Positions 1 to 5,300 of a stretch of 5,300 bases of DNA are shown piece after piece. Both the position numbers and the translations under genes were made by a program. The first letter of the stretch is position 1. Each line of letters begins with the position of its first letter. A model generated the notes under the pieces. That model saw only the letters and a program-made list of their open reading frames with translations, had not been told where the DNA came from and searched no databases. The stretch is from Thermoanaerobacterales bacterium (GTDB taxonomy: Bacteria; Bacillota; Thermosediminibacteria; Thermosediminibacterales; Tepidanaerobacteraceae): NCBI GenBank assembly GCA_012841995.1, contig DUTQ01000092.1, positions 1 through 5,300 of the forward strand. The letters are read 5' to 3'.

Positions 1-17
1 GTATTTCTCAATTTAAC
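1..17. repeat. Left copy of a 17-bp direct repeat
   Basis: The sequence GTATTTCTCAATTTAAC occurs here and again, identically and in the same orientation, at 191-207. The copies are 190 bp apart and bracket the large inverted repeat. This copy begins at the first base of the window, so the repeat could extend further left. After base 17 the two copies diverge completely. The repeats could be a duplicated target, recombination core sites, or one period of a longer tandem array. The sequence alone does not decide. Confidence 0.85.
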
Positions 18-24
18 AAACAAG

Positions 25-173
25 TGTAAAGGGTGCGTGTTGAGATTGTGGTATCAAATTGGTACTTGCCGGTTGAAATTTCCATAATGACTGCATCGGG
101 GGAATATTTATCTTTAAGTATTCAACCGGCAAGTACCAATTTGATACCACAATCTCAACACGCACCCTTTACA
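25..173. repeat. Perfect 53-bp inverted repeat with a 43-bp spacer (foldback or MITE-like element)
   Basis: Bases 25-77 are an exact reverse complement of 121-173, with no mismatch or gap across 53 positions; the spacer is 78-120. Pairing stops sharply on both sides: 24/174 and 78/120 do not pair. A transcript of either strand would form a very long perfect hairpin. No run of T follows the right arm, so it does not look like an intrinsic terminator. Both arms have a higher G+C content than the flanks. There is no transposase or recombinase in the window. The element ends 58 bp before the -35 box of the ATPase promoter. Its class is unknown; a non-autonomous mobile element is the simplest guess. 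Confidence 0.9.
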
Positions 174-190
174 ACTACATAGAAAACGGA

Positions 191-207
191 GTATTTCTCA
201 ATTTAAC
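191..207. repeat. Right copy of the 17-bp direct repeat
   Basis: This is identical to bases 1-17. It lies 17 bp outside the right arm of the inverted repeat, whereas the left copy lies only 7 bp outside the left arm, so the bracket is not symmetrical. This asymmetry argues against a simple transposon target-site duplication, which would abut both inverted ends. Confidence 0.85.
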
Positions 208-231
208 TCTTAGTCAATCAATACAAAATCA

Positions 232-260
232 TTTACATAAAGATACTTTTATTGTATACT
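232..260 (+). promoter_or_regulatory. Probable sigma-A-type promoter of the riboswitch-ATPase transcript
   Basis: A -35 box TTTACA (232-237) and a -10 box TATACT (255-260) are separated by exactly 17 bp. Transcription would begin near 266-268, about 30 bases before the riboswitch aptamer. A second -10-like TATAAT at 262-267 has no good -35 partner. The surrounding sequence is very AT-rich, so chance matches are possible. The correct spacing and the position just upstream of a riboswitch leader support the call. Confidence 0.7.
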
Positions 261-296
261 TTATAATATACTAAAAATCAAAATTTACCCAATTCT

Positions 297-384
297 GTTA
301 AGGGGGAGTAGTCATTTTATAAAGCCACCAACACGGTTTTACCTGGCTTTATACTCTGACAAATCAGAGGACAAGACCTTTAAC
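297..384 (+). ncRNA. yybP-ykoY family manganese riboswitch aptamer
   Basis: Seen: the hallmark GGGGAGTAG at 303-311, ACCTGGC at 341-347, CTCTGAC at 354-360 and AAGACC at 373-378 occur in the family's order and spacing. The closing stem P1 pairs 297-304 with 377-384, with one G-U pair. A 10-bp helix pairs 318-327 with 344-353 around a loop containing CAACACGG. A third hairpin pairs 354-359 with 364-369. Known: this family binds Mn2+ and controls manganese-homeostasis genes, including P-type ATPases. Inferred: the ligand stabilises P1 and turns on the downstream ATPase, because the 3' strand of P1 is also part of the terminator stem. Confidence 0.93.
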
Positions 385-419
385 ATAGTCTTATTGATTA
401 TGTAAAGGTCTTTAATTTT
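375..419 (+). terminator. Riboswitch-controlled intrinsic terminator (expression platform)
   Basis: Bases 375-387 pair with 399-410 with a single bulged A, around an 11-base loop (388-398). The stem is followed by the T-rich tract TTTAATTTT at 411-419. The left strand of the stem contains 377-384, the 3' strand of aptamer stem P1, so the two structures are mutually exclusive. When P1 is held closed by the ligand the terminator cannot form and transcription continues into the ATPase. This is the usual ON arrangement of transcriptional manganese riboswitches. Confidence 0.88.
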
Positions 420-462
420 ATACTAATAAGGAGGGAATACTATATTTAACATATAAATTTAA

Positions 463-470
463 AAAGGAGG
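463..470 (+). promoter_or_regulatory. Ribosome binding site that fixes the TTG start of the ATPase
   Basis: AAAGGAGG ends 7 bases before the TTG at 478. The ATG at 488 is out of frame and the next in-frame methionine codon is at residue 54, inside the protein's conserved N-terminal region. The TTG is therefore the start. A second Shine-Dalgarno-like AAGGAGGG sits upstream at 428-435 with no usable start codon after it. Confidence 0.9.
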
Positions 471-477
471 AAAGGTT

Positions 478-3177
478 TTGGGAAAAAATGTATGGCATTC
501 TCTAGAAATTAAAAATATTTCAGATATCCTAGGTACAGACATTCAAACAGGCTTGTCTTCTCATGTGGCTAAAGAAAAATTAAAGACCGAAGGATATAAT
601 GAATTAGTTGGCAAAAAAAGTTTAACAATATGGCAAATGTTAATAGGCCAATTTAAAGATTTCTTGATTATTATTCTAATTGTTGCTAGCTTGGTATCTG
701 CATTTATAGGCGAAGTAACCGATGCTACAGTAATTATCCTTATTGTTATATTAAATGCGGTACTTGGCGTTGTTCAAGAAACAAAAGCTAGCAAAGCATT
801 AGAAGCTTTGAAAAAAATGGCTGCACCTGAAGCCAAGCTGATTCGCGATGGAGTTATAACTGAAATTCCAGCTCGTGAGTTGGTTTCAGGTGATTTGGTT
901 TTAATTGAAGCGGGAAATTATGTACCTGCCGATCTAAGACTTTTAGAAAGCGTCAATTTAAAAATTGATGAATCCTCGCTAACTGGTGAATCTGTGCCTG
1001 TAGAAAAAAATGCAAATACTATTTTTCAAGAAGAGACCCCCCTTGGTGATCGTGCAAATTCCGCCTTTATGGGAACGGTAGTTACTTATGGACGAGGTAA
1101 AGGAATAGTTGTTGCAACAGGTATGAATACAGTTATCGGTACAATTGCCGAAATGCTCGAAACTTATCAAGAAGAAGATACTCCACTTCAAAAAAAACTT
1201 GCTGACCTTGGTAAAGTATTAGGTATTGCAAGTCTGGCAATATGTGGCGTTGTTTTTCTATTAGGTTTGGTAAGAGGTATTCCTTTATTGGATATGTTTA
1301 TGACAGCTGTAAGCCTTGCTGTTGCTGCAATACCGGAGGGTTTACCAGCTATTGTAACAATAGTACTGGCATTAGGTATGCAAAGGATGGTAAAACGACA
1401 TGCTATAATCAAAAAGCTTCATGCTGTTGAAACATTGGGAAGTACTACTGTTATCTGCTCTGATAAAACGGGAACCCTCACACAAAATGAGATGACGGTA
1501 ACTAATATTTTTATGAATAATAATTTTTATTCTGTTTCAGGAGAAGGTTACAAACCCTATGGCGATTTTTTTATAAAAGGTGATAAAATCAACCTAGAAG
1601 AACACCCTCATCTTAATCTCTTGCTCACAATAGGAGCTCTATGCAATGATTCCAAATTAGAACAAACCGGATCAAATGAATCTGAAAATTCTTGGCGTAT
1701 TATAGGAGATCCAACAGAAGGTGCGCTCGTTGTTGCTGCAGCCAAAGCAGGGTTGTTTGAGAAAGATCTGTTACAAAAGATGCCCAGAATAAAAGAAATA
1801 CCCTTTGATTCAGATAGAAAGCGTATGACAACATTTCATCCCGATAATAGTGGGTATGTGGCATATATAAAGGGCGCACCAGATGTAATACTAAATTTAT
1901 CCACCAAAATATTTAAATCAGGCAAGTCATTACCAATTACTGATGAAGATAAAAACCAAATACTATCAGCTAATCATCATATGGCTACACAAGCTCTCAG
2001 AGTATTAGCTCTCGCATATAAGCATTTAGACAAAATACCTTTAGAATCTGAACTGGAAGATGTTGAGAAAGATATGACTTTTGTAGGCTTGGTAGGTATG
2101 ATTGATCCTGCAAGACCTGAAGCTAAAGAGGCAATTATGACATGCAAAAAAGCAGGTATACGGCCGGTTATGATAACCGGTGATTATAAAGATACAGCTG
2201 TTGCAATTGCAAAAGAACTTGGCATGATTGAAGATGAAACAAAAGTGCTAACCGGTACTGAATTAAACATCTTAAGTGATGATGACTTGGCAGAAGCTGC
2301 TAAAGAAGTTTCTGTTTATGCAAGAGTATCACCTGTGCATAAACTAAAAATTGTCGATGCCATAAAGAAAAATAAGCATATCGTAGCTATGACAGGCGAC
2401 GGAGTGAATGATGCCCCAGCTTTAAAAAAAGCAGATATTGGCATAGCAATGGGTATTACTGGTACAGACGTTGCAAAAGAAACAGCTGATATGATTTTGA
2501 CAGATGACAATTTTGCGAGTATAGTTTCAGCTGTTGAAGAAGGTCGAGTGATATATGCAAATATCCGTAAGTTTATTTTCTTTCTCTTATCATGCAATAT
2601 AGCAGAAATACTAATTATTTTCTGTGCTATGCTTGTAGGTTTGCCAATACCTCTTAAACCTATTCAGTTGTTATGGCTTAATCTCTTAACTGATGCATTT
2701 CCAGCTCTAGCCTTGGGGATGGAAAGAAAAGAACCTAACATTATGGATAGACCTCCACGAAGCCCTGAAGAACCAATTATGGATAAGCGCATGAAAACAC
2801 AAATAGCAATCCAAAGTATTTTCATGACAGTAGCTGTACTGGGTTCTTTTGTATATGCTCTAAACTTTGTAGATGGCATTCGCATGGCACGGACTTACGC
2901 TTTTGCCACTTTGATTTTCAGTGAGTTGTTACGTGCATATTCGTCTAGATCAGAAACACTTTCAGTGCTAAAACTTGGTTTCTTTTCAAATAAACACATG
3001 ATATTGGGCACATTATCTTCTTTCGCGCTATTGCTTTTAGTGATCTATATACCGTTTTTAAGAACAGTCTTTGATACAACATTCCTATCTCTTAACGATT
3101 GGAATATAATTATAGGCTTTGGATTCATCCCGTTTATTTCAGCCGAAATTAGTAAGCTTTTTCTGAAAAAATATTAA
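478..3177 (+). CDS. P2A (SERCA/PMR1-like) cation-transporting P-type ATPase, probable Ca2+ and/or Mn2+ efflux pump
   Basis: This 899-residue membrane pump should couple ATP hydrolysis to divalent cation export. In order it shows an N-terminal cation-ATPase domain (about 5-75), membrane helices 1-2 (about 61-100), and an actuator domain with TGES at 169-172. Helices 3-4 follow (about 246-300), with PEGLP at 286-290. The phosphorylation motif DKTGTLT has its aspartate at 329, the nucleotide domain has KGAPD at 465-469, and the hinge has TGDGVND at 639-645. Six C-terminal helices run from about 696 to 895. Residues matching both SERCA calcium sites are present: E287, N707, E710, N735, T738, D739 and E816. 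Length and motifs are complete. Homology alone suggests a calcium ATPase, but the manganese riboswitch in its leader points to Mn2+ as a physiological signal and likely substrate. Selectivity cannot be settled from sequence. It is probably monocistronic, since a terminator follows 24 bp after the stop. Confidence 0.95.
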   Translation: MGKNVWHSLEIKNISDILGTDIQTGLSSHVAKEKLKTEGYNELVGKKSLTIWQMLIGQFKDFLIIILIVASLVSAFIGEVTDATVIILIVILNAVLGVVQETKASKALEALKKMAAPEAKLIRDGVITEIPARELVSGDLVLIEAGNYVPADLRLLESVNLKIDESSLTGESVPVEKNANTIFQEETPLGDRANSAFMGTVVTYGRGKGIVVATGMNTVIGTIAEMLETYQEEDTPLQKKLADLGKVLGIASLAICGVVFLLGLVRGIPLLDMFMTAVSLAVAAIPEGLPAIVTIVLALGMQRMVKRHAIIKKLHAVETLGSTTVICSDKTGTLTQNEMTVTNIFMNNNFYSVSGEGYKPYGDFFIKGDKINLEEHPHLNLLLTIGALCNDSKLEQTGSNESENSWRIIGDPTEGALVVAAAKAGLFEKDLLQKMPRIKEIPFDSDRKRMTTFHPDNSGYVAYIKGAPDVILNLSTKIFKSGKSLPITDEDKNQILSANHHMATQALRVLALAYKHLDKIPLESELEDVEKDMTFVGLVGMIDPARPEAKEAIMTCKKAGIRPVMITGDYKDTAVAIAKELGMIEDETKVLTGTELNILSDDDLAEAAKEVSVYARVSPVHKLKIVDAIKKNKHIVAMTGDGVNDAPALKKADIGIAMGITGTDVAKETADMILTDDNFASIVSAVEEGRVIYANIRKFIFFLLSCNIAEILIIFCAMLVGLPIPLKPIQLLWLNLLTDAFPALALGMERKEPNIMDRPPRSPEEPIMDKRMKTQIAIQSIFMTVAVLGSFVYALNFVDGIRMARTYAFATLIFSELLRAYSSRSETLSVLKLGFFSNKHMILGTLSSFALLLLVIYIPFLRTVFDTTFLSLNDWNIIIGFGFIPFISAEISKLFLKKY

Positions 3178-3201
3178 AATAAAGGGGATTCTTGTATAAT
3201 A

Positions 3202-3229
3202 AAAAAAACAGCCATATGGCTGTTTTTTT
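3202..3229. terminator. Symmetrical bidirectional terminator between the ATPase gene and fur
   Basis: Seven A, then the perfect palindrome CAGCCATATGGCTG (3209-3222), then seven T make a hairpin that reads the same on both strands. Each strand carries a U-tract after the stem. It starts 24 bp past the ATPase stop and ends within the TAA stop of the convergent gene (3228-3230). One element therefore serves both transcripts. Confidence 0.9.
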
Positions 3230-3695
3230 ATCCTTGTTTCTGTTCTTTTTGACATTTGTTGCAATATCCTAAAAATTTTACCACGTGATCAATTATTTTA
3301 AAATCATTACTTCTTTCAATTTTTTGTTCAAGTTCTTCTAACAAATCATCTTCAAACTCATAAACTCTTCCACATTTAAGACATATTAAATGGTGATGCT
3401 GATGTTTTTCCCTATCACTTAATTCGTATCTATAACAGCCGTCACCAAAATTTAATTTTTTTATGATATCAAAATCATCAAACAGCTGAAGAGTTCTATA
3501 AACAGTAGCAAGTCCTATATCTGGATATTTTGATTTGACAAGTTTATAAACATCTTCGGTACTTAGATGTTTTGATTGATTTTCCAAAAATACAAGCAAC
3601 GTAGCTCTTCTTTGTGGGGTTAACTTATAATCTTTATCATTTAGTTTTTGTTCAACTAATTTAATTCTGCGATTTTTTTCTTCGGCATTTTCCAC
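3228..3695 (-). CDS. fur: Fur-family ferric uptake regulator
   Basis: This is a 155-residue cytoplasmic metal-dependent repressor. The N-terminal winged-helix domain (about 1-90) includes KLTPQRRA (24-31) and the recognition-helix motif GLATVYRTLQLF (61-72). The C-terminal dimerisation domain carries two CxxC pairs, C105/C108 and C145/C148, the usual structural zinc site. Likely regulatory-site ligands are H43, E91, H100, H102 and E113. PerR has aspartates at the E91- and E113-equivalent positions, and the aspartate at the latter supports peroxide sensing, so glutamate here favours Fur over PerR. The sequence closely resembles the Bacillus Fur pattern. The GTG start is preceded directly by an in-frame TAG (3696-3698) and by GGAGGG at 3702-3707, so it is secure. 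The gene has its own promoter and shares a terminator with the convergent ATPase. Which metal it senses in vivo is inferred. Confidence 0.92.
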   Translation of the reverse strand: MENAEEKNRRIKLVEQKLNDKDYKLTPQRRATLLVFLENQSKHLSTEDVYKLVKSKYPDIGLATVYRTLQLFDDFDIIKKLNFGDGCYRYELSDREKHQHHHLICLKCGRVYEFEDDLLEELEQKIERSNDFKIIDHVVKFLGYCNKCQKEQKQG

Positions 3696-3701
3696 TATGT
3701 T

Positions 3702-3707
3702 CCCTCC
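3702..3707 (-). promoter_or_regulatory. Ribosome binding site fixing the GTG start of fur
   Basis: On the minus strand GGAGGG is followed by the 6-base spacer AACATA and then GTG. The spacer includes an in-frame TAG directly before the start, so no longer reading is possible. Confidence 0.88.
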
Positions 3708-3713
3708 AAAGAG

Positions 3714-3760
3714 ACTTTGTTTATAACTTTGTTTATACTTTGTTTATAACTTTGTTTATA
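3714..3760. repeat. Four tandem 12-bp repeats in the fur leader
   Basis: The + strand unit ACTTTGTTTATA occurs at 3714-3725, 3726-3737 and 3749-3760. A copy lacking its first base lies at 3738-3748, so the array is 12-12-11-12. On the fur strand the unit is TATAAACAAAGT. The array runs from the last base of the fur -10 box to just before the ribosome binding site, so most of it would be transcribed as 5' leader. Adjacent units create TATAA...TTATA inverted half-sites 6 bp apart and several extra -10-like TATAAA hexamers. An operator role is possible but unproven, and no classical Fur box is seen. Confidence 0.9.
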
Positions 3761-3788
3761 GTATAGTGAAAATAAAAATCGCTGTCAA
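3760..3788 (-). promoter_or_regulatory. Strong sigma-A-type promoter of fur
   Basis: On the minus strand TTGACA (3788-3783) is separated by 17 bp from TATACT (3765-3760), almost exactly the consensus. Transcription would start near 3753, giving a leader of roughly 57 bases that contains most of the tandem repeats. The -35 box begins 2 bp past the serA stop codon, so fur can be expressed independently of serA. Confidence 0.85.
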
Positions 3789-3790
3789 GA

Positions 3791-5300
3791 TTACAATTTT
3801 ATAAATACAGCATTTTCCATGCCATCGATTTTTCTGATACTATTTAATAAGTCGTCAGGGATATTTTCATCAACACCTAATGCCATTACAGCTTTACCTC
3901 TATATGCTTCTCTTCCAAGTTGCATATATGCAATATTAATATCGTTTTGGCCTAAAAAGTTTCCTACTTTTCCAACAATACCTGGCCTATCTTGATGAAA
4001 AGTTACTAGAATATTTCCATCTGGTATAAGATCAATTTTATAACCATCTACAGCAATAATTCTCGCTTCCCCTGTACCTAAAACCGTTCCAGTGACATAG
4101 CCTTCTCCCTTATCAGTGACTACTTTTAAAGTAACTTGATCAGCTACTTCTCCATCTCTACAAATCTTCTTTTCAGCTACCTTAATTCCTCTTTCTCTAG
4201 CAATATAGGGAGCATTTACGAGATTTGCAGGGAACTGCAGTATATTTGAAAGGATACCCTTAATTCCAGCAGTAGTAACAGGTTTAACATTCATCCTTTC
4301 AAGATTCCCTTCATAAATCATTTCAACTTCACTAACCCTGCCATTTTTCAACTGAACATAGAATGATCCCATTTTTTCAGCTAATTCCACATATGGTTTT
4401 ATTGTTTTATACTCTTCAGCAGATATACCAATCATATTTACAGGATTTTTAACCATTTCATTGTTCAATACGCGAATTACATCTTTTGCAACTTCTCTTG
4501 CAACACTTACTTGAGCTTCTGCTGTTGAAGCTCCTAGGTGCGGTGTAGCAATAACATTATCTAAATCAATTAGAGGACTTTCCAGTGGTGGCTCATGTTC
4601 GTAAACGTCTAGGGCACATGCTGCTACTTTCCCAGAAACAAGAGCATCATATAGTGCACTTTCATCTATTATCCCACCTCGAGCACAGTTAATTATCCTT
4701 ACACCATCTTTCATCATCGAAAATTGCTTTTCACCTATTATATGCCGAGTCTCATCATTAATCGGAATATGAAATGTTATAAAGTCGGACTCCTTTAACA
4801 CAGTATCTAAATCAGTAACCTTTATATTAGTGTTTTCAACACGATCTTTTATAATATATGGATCATAACCTAATATATTCATGCCAAGACCTATAGCTTT
4901 TTTTGCTACATCTTTTCCTATTCTTCCAAGGCCTACCACTCCAAGGATTTTTCCATTCAGCTCAACACCTAAGAATTTGCTTCTTTCCCATTTTTTGTCT
5001 TTTAAGCTTTTTACCGCCTGTGGTATGTTTCTTGCCATAGAAGTTAGGAGAGCTATTGTATGTTCACTTGCCGCAACTGTATTACCATCAGGAGCATTAA
5101 CTACAATGATCCCCTTTCTTGTAGCAGCATCTAAATCGATATTGTCAACACCTACCCCTGCCCTTGCTATAACTTTTAATTTGCTGTTTTCAATTACATC
5201 TTTAGTAACTTTTGTTGCACTTCTAACAACTAAAGCATCATATTCTCCTATAATATCTATTAATTCTTGCTCACTTAGGTTTGTCTTAACATCTACTTCA
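3791..5300 (-). CDS. serA: D-3-phosphoglycerate dehydrogenase, long form with ACT domain (5' end outside the window)
   Basis: This enzyme oxidises 3-phosphoglycerate to 3-phosphohydroxypyruvate with NAD+, the first step of serine biosynthesis. The frame is open to the window edge, giving 502 visible residues. The ATG at 5036-5038 is internal, because conserved family sequence (RAGVGVDNID, visible residues 46-55) lies upstream of it. About 20-30 N-terminal residues are missing. In visible numbering, the NAD-binding GLGRIG is at 123-128 with the ribose-binding aspartate at 146. The likely catalytic residues are R207 (CARGG), E236 (HEPP) and H254 (TPHLGAST). An intervening regulatory domain spans about 296-425, followed by an ACT domain at about 429-502. 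In the ACT domain H435, D437 and N455 match the serine-binding positions of feedback-inhibited SerA, so serine inhibition is likely. No terminator is seen between serA and fur, 95 bp downstream. Confidence 0.95.
   Translation of the reverse strand, partial: EVDVKTNLSEQELIDIIGEYDALVVRSATKVTKDVIENSKLKVIARAGVGVDNIDLDAATRKGIIVVNAPDGNTVAASEHTIALLTSMARNIPQAVKSLKDKKWERSKFLGVELNGKILGVVGLGRIGKDVAKKAIGLGMNILGYDPYIIKDRVENTNIKVTDLDTVLKESDFITFHIPINDETRHIIGEKQFSMMKDGVRIINCARGGIIDESALYDALVSGKVAACALDVYEHEPPLESPLIDLDNVIATPHLGASTAEAQVSVAREVAKDVIRVLNNEMVKNPVNMIGISAEEYKTIKPYVELAEKMGSFYVQLKNGRVSEVEMIYEGNLERMNVKPVTTAGIKGILSNILQFPANLVNAPYIARERGIKVAEKKICRDGEVADQVTLKVVTDKGEGYVTGTVLGTGEARIIAVDGYKIDLIPDGNILVTFHQDRPGIVGKVGNFLGQNDINIAYMQLGREAYRGKAVMALGVDENIPDDLLNSIRKIDGMENAVFIKL

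Noticed and set aside
25..173. Phase-variable invertible promoter
   Set aside because: The 43-bp spacer shows no paired -35 and -10 boxes in either orientation, and no recombinase gene is in view. Inversion itself remains possible, but promoter switching is not supported.
25..190. Intrinsic terminator of an upstream gene
   Set aside because: The right arm is followed by ACTACATAGAAAACGGA with no T-run, and a 53-bp stem with a 43-base loop is unlike intrinsic terminators.
1..207. CRISPR array
   Set aside because: Only two copies of a 17-bp repeat are seen, 190 bp apart, and the intervening sequence is a perfect foldback rather than spacers. No cas genes are present.
254..271. GTATA...TATAC inverted repeat over the ATPase -10 region as an operator
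   Set aside because: The arms are only 5 bp in very AT-rich promoter DNA, and they match no metalloregulator box that I recognise.
979..2885. Several open frames of 62-93 codons inside the ATPase gene, four on the minus strand and one on the plus strand
   Set aside because: They lie wholly inside a complete, conserved coding sequence, have no recognisable domains, and are expected shadows in AT-rich DNA.
3228..3695. PerR or Zur instead of Fur
   Set aside because: The PerR-type aspartates are replaced by glutamates at 91 and 113, and the overall sequence pattern matches Bacillus-type Fur more closely. Some doubt remains because family members are hard to separate by sequence.
5036..5038. ATG as the start of serA
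   Set aside because: The frame stays open for 87 further codons to the window edge, and those codons encode conserved dehydrogenase sequence, so this is an internal methionine.

Overview
The window is AT-rich, with strong AGGAGG-type ribosome binding sites, TTG and GTG starts, and gene families typical of low-GC Gram-positive bacteria. The Fur, long-form SerA and SERCA-type ATPase sequences read most like a clostridial genome. That assignment is an inference from protein style and composition, not from a database match.

Layout: bases 1-207 hold no convincing gene. They contain a striking foldback structure: two perfect 53-bp inverted arms around a 43-bp spacer, inside a pair of 17-bp direct repeats 190 bp apart. 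A sigma-A-type promoter follows (TTTACA, 17 bp, TATACT, 232-260). Next comes a yybP-ykoY manganese riboswitch (297-384), whose closing stem competes with an intrinsic terminator (375-419). This leader serves an 899-residue P2A (SERCA-like) cation-transporting ATPase on the + strand (478-3177), which starts with TTG behind an AAAGGAGG site.

The ATPase converges on a minus-strand Fur regulator gene (3228-3695, GTG start). The two genes share a symmetrical A-stem-T terminator that includes the last bases of the fur stop codon. fur has its own near-consensus promoter (TTGACA, 17 bp, TATACT) just after the serA stop codon. Four tandem copies of a 12-bp unit lie between that promoter and the fur ribosome binding site. 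Upstream of fur on the same strand is serA (3791 to beyond the window), encoding long-form D-3-phosphoglycerate dehydrogenase with a C-terminal ACT domain. Only about its first 20-30 residues are missing.

How the parts fit: the leader predicts that manganese turns the ATPase on, so the pump, which would otherwise be labelled a calcium ATPase, is a good candidate for Mn2+ (or Mn2+/Ca2+) efflux. Fur, its convergent neighbour, is an iron-type metalloregulator. serA is a serine biosynthesis gene whose link to fur may be only positional, although no terminator separates them. The coding genes belong to known families. The least explained element is the foldback and direct-repeat structure at the left end.
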